From the NCBI GenBank assembly GCA_902729315.2, contig LR746275.1:684501-748500 (forward strand): 64,000 bases of DNA, written 5' to 3'. The translations under genes and the position numbers were made by a program. The DNA is from Spirodela intermedia (taxonomy: Eukaryota > Streptophyta > Magnoliopsida > Alismatales > Araceae). The notes under the pieces are model-generated. The model ran no database searches. It was not told the DNA's origin and saw nothing but the letters and a program-made list of their open reading frames with translations. The first letter of the stretch is position 1; each line of letters starts with the position of its first letter. Shown piece by piece: positions 58,570 to 64,000 of the stretch.

Positions 58570-58935
58570 TGGTTCATTTGTAATCAATTAGTTAGGTATT
58601 TGTAGGTTTGAAATAGGGTGATTTATAGTTTTGATTCTACATTACGAGTCTTTTATATGTTTGTTCACCTCTCTATCATTGTCTACATCATTGATTTTTT
58701 ATTTTCCCTCATTTTCAATGGCAAAAATTCTTCTTATTTGCTGCCACCTCTCTTTTGTGCTCATTTGATTTAAATAATAACTAAGCAATACCTAAGTCTC
58801 ATTTCTTGTGAATTGACCTTGAGCTGACCATATTACTTATCAATTTTAATAGTTTTATTTGGTAATTTATAATTATAAATATTTTTTCATGAACTGATTT
58901 TGAGGCTATTGGTGACCTTCGATTTCGTTTTATTA
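58570..58935. other. Intergenic DNA, no gene seen
   Basis: About 365 bp of AT-rich sequence between LTR O and LTR fragment R. Confidence 0.6.
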
Positions 58936-59046
58936 TAAATCATCTTCAATTGATTGACAAATAAGACATTATTAGGAAGAAGAAGATCCAATGAAAGATG
59001 AGTCACCATTTCTTGAGAGTGTACTAAATGTGATGAAGAGCCTTTT
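58936..59046 (+). mobile_element. Family 1 LTR fragment R
   Basis: A short decayed piece of the LTR middle (AAATCATCTTCAATTGATTG ... TGTGATGAAGAGCCT) that stops where LTR S starts. Confidence 0.7.
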
Positions 59047-59482
59047 TGATGAGTCTTTATTATCATGAGTTATTAATTAGTAAATAATATATTTTTAGCC
59101 TTAACTCATAATAAATAGATATATATTTATATTAAATTATAAAAAGTAGTTTTGAATTGATTAATTTAATTTTTTAGTTAATTATGTGATTTTTTATGAA
59201 TTTATATAATTTTTATAGTCATATTTTTGAGATAAATGAAGAAAAATAAATTAAAATAAAAATATAGCAAAAGTGGGGGACCTGCTAGCTAGCCAAGCCC
59301 ACAAGAGGGTTAGAAGCGCAGTCAAGGGGAGATGTGAGGGGCACGTGTGTGCCACTCTCCTTCCACGTTACTAGTGGCCAGCTGGCTATAGGGCAAGGAG
59401 TGGTCATACACGCGAGAGAAAGGGACTCATTATTTAGAAATGTGATAATACTATATATTTGCCCAAAACTTTGACGCACAAG
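59047..59482 (+). mobile_element. Family 1 LTR S, 5' part only
   Basis: Starts TGATGAGTCTTTATTATC and runs to GACGCACAAG, where LTR T begins. Its continuation is not found in the window. Confidence 0.82.
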
Positions 59483-60067
59483 TGACGTGACTCAGTCGTT
59501 GTATATTAAATCACGCAAATATAAAATTTATAAAACTAGAAAATACGAATTTTCGGATATTTAGAAGTATTTCTAAATAAATATATCAATTATAATTCAA
59601 TAAAAAATTCCAAAAATAGCGGTAATTTTCAAGGTCGATCACAAAGATGTAATATAATATCTGGTAATTATTCAGAATTTTTCTCAATGAATACAATTTT
59701 CTTACGAATTTTATACTAGGAAATAAAAAAGAAATATATTTAAAATTCACGAAAAAAAGGACATAAGGGTGCGGACGTCAGGATGACGTCAGCGCTCGAC
59801 GAACGCGAATCAGGCGGAAAGAGAGTTCCGCCCAGTGATTCTTACGTAGGCGATTACAGACGACTCAATTAATCAAATTAAGATCTGTAAAAGCCGGAAG
59901 AATTGTAATTCAACAAAGTATAGTTTGGTAAATTAAAATCAACAAAGTATCACTAAATGAAGCGTAAATTAAATTGAAAGCAGGAAAACAGAGTTCCGAC
60001 GTCGCGACGGCGATGCGTCGGCAATGCACCGGAATCCTGAGCGTTTGGGAGGATCGTCGTGCAGTGT
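59483..60067 (-). mobile_element. Family 1 LTR T, truncated
   Basis: On the plus strand it begins TGACGTGACTCAGTCG and stops at TCGTCGTGCAGTGT, inside the 144-bp unit, where LTR U starts. It is a young copy whose remainder is missing. Confidence 0.88.
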
Positions 60068-61823
60068 TGATAAGTCTTCATTATCATGAGTTAATAATTA
60101 GTAAATAATATAGTTTTAGCCTTAACTCATGATAAATAGACTTATATTTGTGTTAAAGCATGAAAAGTGGTTTTCAGTTGATTAACGTGAATTTTTGGGT
60201 AATTATGTGATTTTATACGATTTTTACAGTCTTAGTTTTGAGATAAATGAAGAACAAGAAATAAAAATAAAAATATTGCAAAATGGAGGGACCCGCCGGC
60301 CAGCCGGGCCCGCAAGCGGGTCGGAAGCACAGTCGGGGAGTAGCCGCGAGCAGGGGCTCGAGCGGCTTGCTTGGATCGATAGGGGCACGTGTGCGCCACT
60401 CCCCTTCCACGTCACCGGTGGTCGGTCGGCTGTGGGGCAAGGAGTGGTCGTACACGCGGAGGACTTTGCCTAAAGAGCTAACTTTACTATATATTCGCCC
60501 GAATAATCCGCGCACAACCGATGTGGGACTAAATCCACCTTGAGGCGACCGCCGCGGGTTCGAATCCTCCCAGAGTCAAAATTCATATATTTTTAACTTA
60601 TTATCGTGACTTTCCTGCAGATCGCCGGTGAAAGATTAAGCAACCGGAATTGCTGGATCATCGGCGAAAATCTCGTCAACGCGATTTGCGGAGCATTGCT
60701 ACTAAAATTTCTGAACGATTCGCGATAAAAGGATCGCAATCCATCGAGTAAATCATCTCCGATTGATTGACGAACAAGCCGTCGTCAGGAAGAGGACGAT
60801 CCGCCGGGAGACCAGTCGCCACCTCCTGAGAGCGTGCCAGATGCGATGAAGAGCCTCCTCTTGAGAGCGAACCTGAGGATGAAGCTCCCTAACACGCGCC
60901 TCACCTCCATCCAGCCCCTCTCCGTCGGGTGACAGCCGCCGGAAGAGCCGCAAAGTCACCGTTTTTCCGCTCCGCCGGGTGACAGCCGCCGGAGACGATT
61001 CGACGACCCACTTCATTGGTCTCTAGACTTCGCGAGAAGATCTAGAGATTGCCCACGTCGTCTTTGTCCAAGGAGAGCCTTCGAGGCCGTGGACACTGCA
61101 TGACGATCCTCTCGAACGCCCAGGATTCCGGTGCATCGCCGACGCGTCGCCGTCGCAACGCCGGAACTCTGTTTTCCTGCTTTATCTAGAGATTGCCCAC
61201 GTCGTCTTTGTCCAAGGAGAGCCTTCGAGGCCGTGGACACTGCACGACGATCCTCCCGAATGCTCAGGATTCCGGTGCATCGCCGACGCATCGTCGTCGC
61301 GACGCCGGAACTCTATTTTCCTGCTTTCAATTTAATTTACGCTTCATTTAGTGATACTTTGTTGATTTTTATTTACCAAACTATACTTCGTTCAACTACG
61401 ATTCTTCCGGCTTTTACAGATCTTAATTTGATTAATTGAGTCATCTGTAATCGCCTACGTAACAATCGCCGGGCGGAACTCTGTTTCCGCCTGATTCGCG
61501 TTCGCCGGGCGCTGACGTCATCCTGACGTCCGCACCCTTATTTCCTCTTTTTTTTTGTGAATTTTAAATATATTTCCTTTTTATTTCCTAGTATAAAATT
61601 CATAAGAAAATCGTACTCATTGAGAAAAATTCTGAATAATTACCAGATATTATATTACATCCCTGTGATCGACCTGGAAAATTACCACTATTTTTGAGAT
61701 TTTTATTGAATTATAATTGATATATTTATTTTGAAATACTTCTAAATATCCGAAAATTTGTATTTTCTAGTTTTATAAATTTTATATTTGCGTGATTTAA
61801 TATATAACGGCTGAGTCACGTCA
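60068..61823 (+). mobile_element. Family 1 LTR U (young, mismatched flanks)
   Basis: A complete LTR from TGATAAGTCTTCATTATC to CGGCTGAGTCACGTCA with the 144-bp tandem duplication (units near 61048 and 61192). The left flank AGTGT belongs to LTR T and the right flank GTAAG belongs to LTR V, so there is no TSD. Confidence 0.92.
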
Positions 61824-63095
61824 GTAAGTGATTATAGATGATTTAATTGATCAAATTAAGATATGTAAAAGCTGAAAGAATCATAATAAAATAAAGTATA
61901 TTTTGGTAAATTAAAATCACAAAAACTATCACTAAATGAAGCGTAAAGTAAGTTTAAAGTAGGAAAATAAAGTTCTAATGTCGCGACGGTGATGCGTCGG
62001 TGATGCACAAAAATCCTAAGTGTTCGGGAGGATCGTCGTGTAGTGTCCACGGCCTCATAGACTCTCCTTGGACAAAGACGACGTGGGCAATCTCTAGATC
62101 TTCTTGCGAAGTTTAGAGATTAATGAAATGGGTCGTCAAGTCATCTCTGGCGGTTGTCACCTAGCGAAGCAGAAAAATGGTGACTTTGCAGCTCTTTGGC
62201 GGCTTTCACCCGATGGAGAGGAGCTAGATGGAGGTAGGGCGCGTGTCAGGGAGCTTCATCCTCAAGTCTACGCAGCAAGAGGAGGCTCTTCATCGCATCT
62301 GGTACACTCTCAGGAGGTGGCGACTCGTCTCTTAGAGGATCGTCCTCTTCCCGCCGATGGCTTGTTCGTCGATCAATCGGAGATGATTTACTCGATGGAT
62401 TCGCGAACCTTTTATCACAAATCATTCAGCAATTCTAGTAGCAATGCTCCGTGAATCACGTTGACAAGATTTTTACCGATGATCCAACAATTCTCGTTGC
62501 TTAATCCTTCATCGGCGATCTATAGGAAAGTCATGATAATCAGATAAAAATATATGAATTTTGACTCTGAGAGGATTTGAACCCATGCCAGTCGCCTGCT
62601 TCTAAGGAAGGTGTGATGTGGGTTTAGTCCTACATTGGTTGTGCACCGATTTTTTAGGCGAATATATAATAATGTTAGCTTTGTAAGCAAAGTCACTGCT
62701 CTCACATATACAACCATTCCTTGTGCCACAACCGGTTGGCCACCAATGACATGGAAGGGGAGTGGTGCACACGTGCCCCTATTGGTCCAAGCCAAGCTGC
62801 TCGAGCCCTTGCTCGCAACTGCCCCCCGACTGAGCTTCCGACCCGCTTGCGAGCCCAGTTTGCTAGTGGGTCCCCCTATTTTACAATATTTTTATTTTTA
62901 TTTCTTGTTTTTTCATTTATCTCAAAAGTAAGACTGTAAAAATTGTATAAAATCACATAATTACCCAAAAATTCACATTAATCAACTGAAAACCACTTTT
63001 CACACTTTAACACAAATATAAGCCTATTTATCATGAGTTAAGGCTAAAACTATATTATTTAATAATTGTTAACTCATGATAATGAAGACTTATCA
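61824..63095 (-). mobile_element. Family 1 LTR V, truncated, inserted in a gag copy
   Basis: Starts inside the LTR at GTAAGTGATTATAGATG and ends GACTTATCA. The next base begins gag sequence in the plus orientation. Decay is intermediate. Confidence 0.88.
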
Positions 63096-63872
63096 AAAAT
63101 CAATTGATTTGAGAGATGTAGAAGATGAAATTAATAAATCTAATCATAAGTTTGTAGCCATGGATGTGGATAGTGAGGATGATGATGTATATCATATACA
63201 AAAATTAAAAGATAGCTCTTGGGAAGATGAAGAATTTGATGAGTTGAGAAAAAAAAAGCTAGAAAAAGAGTTGATTCAACTAATGGGGAGAAATGAAAAT
63301 AATGAATATGAATATAGAAATAATTTTGGAGGAGAAAATTTAAATTTTATTGAATTCATTAGATCTGAGATTAAAGAAGATAATCCTTCCATCCTTCAAA
63401 ACCCACAGCCCATTAGAATTACTTCTAAGCTTGAAATATTTCACTCCTCGCAAATTGAACAAATATGTATGAAATATAAAATGGAGTAGGGAAAGATTAT
63501 GCAGATAAAAGAAGACATTATGAAATGGGTGAATGAAAGAATTAGGGATATCAATTTAAATGAAAAAGTTCTAGCTTAGGTAAGAGATAATTTGAAAATT
63601 ATATGACTTGATCACATTTTATGGTCTATTAATAAAAAGTATTTATTAATGAATGAGAGCCTTAAAAAATAAGATAGAAATGAGGAAAGATTATTTTCAA
63701 AATAAAAATATTTTTGGGGAGAATTTTGTTAATTTCTATTTTGTTTTGGCTGAAAGTATGTCAAGGTATATATATGAAGTATATGAATTTATGCTAAATC
63801 TGAAAAAGAATATCATGAAACTTACCTTGGGATACAAATATATTTTGATGGCCATAGATCATCTTATATGAT
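63096..63872 (+). pseudogene. gag: Third gag copy, C-terminal part, broken
   Basis: Parallels the intact gag from about 43328 (KSIDLRDVEDEINKSNHKF, DDVYHIQKLKDSSWEDEEFD) to its stop (LKKNIMKLTLGYKYILMAID). Stops interrupt it after about 63486, around 63580 and around 63670. The N-terminal two thirds are absent because LTR V adjoins on the left. Confidence 0.9.
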
Positions 63873-64000
63873 CTAAGAGATGTCCAGCTGAAGACATTAA
63901 ATTCAGCGCTACATGGGAGGTAACTCATGATTTTTATTTCATTCTGTTTGATTTTTTTAAACTTTGTTTTTCTTAGAATTTCATAGTACTTATTTTGTAT
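63873..64000 (+). mobile_element. 3' internal region of the third element (continues past window)
   Basis: Matches 44104-44220, including GACATTAAATTCAGCGCTAC and TGGGAGGTAACTCATG, a decayed form of the conserved post-gag motif. The element runs off the window end. Confidence 0.85.

Noticed and set aside
5468-63095. CRISPR array or prokaryotic operon
   Set aside because: Repeats are long LTRs with TSDs. No short regularly spaced repeats, ribosome-binding sites or bacterial gene order were seen.

Overview
The window is nuclear DNA from a flowering plant. Two host genes have GT-AG introns, there is one host pseudogene, and most of the remaining sequence is LTR retrotransposons, many of them decayed by C-to-T and G-to-A change. 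Nothing bacterial, viral-particle-encoding or organellar is apparent. The species cannot be fixed from sequence alone; the gene-poor, retrotransposon-inflated layout fits many mid-to-large angiosperm genomes.

Layout. (1) Positions 1-2,750 are a small gene island: the 3' end of a plastid NFU (NifU-like) iron-sulfur scaffold gene on the plus strand, converging on a complete five-exon gene on the minus strand for a 241-residue multi-pass membrane protein that resembles the INSIG family. (2) Positions 2,760-16,211 are AT-rich DNA holding five LTRs of one family ('family 1': starts TGATAAGTCTTC, ends GAGTCACGTCA, about 1.6-1.8 kb), several of them solo LTRs with exact 5-bp target-site duplications (TSDs). 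(3) Positions 16,212-25,090 hold a second, GC-rich LTR family ('family 2', about 2.2 kb, TGATG...CATCA), a probable third solo LTR, an old family 1 fragment, a 190-bp tandem repeat and a further GC-rich LTR-like block. (4) Positions 25,264-28,067 are a SABATH carboxyl methyltransferase pseudogene on the minus strand that has lost its SAM-binding core. (5) Positions 29,342-39,286 are a rearranged, nested retrotransposon cluster. (6) Positions 39,625-47,479 are the best-preserved element: two family 1 LTRs, a tRNA-Asp-type primer site, one long gag ORF (839 residues), a polypurine tract and a perfect GCCTA TSD, but no protease, reverse transcriptase, RNase H or integrase. It is a gag-only non-autonomous Ty3/gypsy element of the Athila/Tat type, the class called TR-GAG. 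(7) Positions 47,480-63,095 are almost entirely family 1 LTRs nested inside one another, mostly in opposite orientation, and the window ends inside a third gag copy.

How it works together. The gag-only family would have to borrow enzymes from an autonomous relative. About twenty family 1 LTR copies or pieces against one element with both LTRs shows that insertion has been followed by heavy LTR-LTR recombination. Family 1 LTRs carry a conserved promoter-like layout (terminal hairpin, G-box, TATA, tRNA-like B-box, paired TGACG motifs, terminal TGAGTCA). Most short open frames in the window are translations of these LTRs and are not genes.
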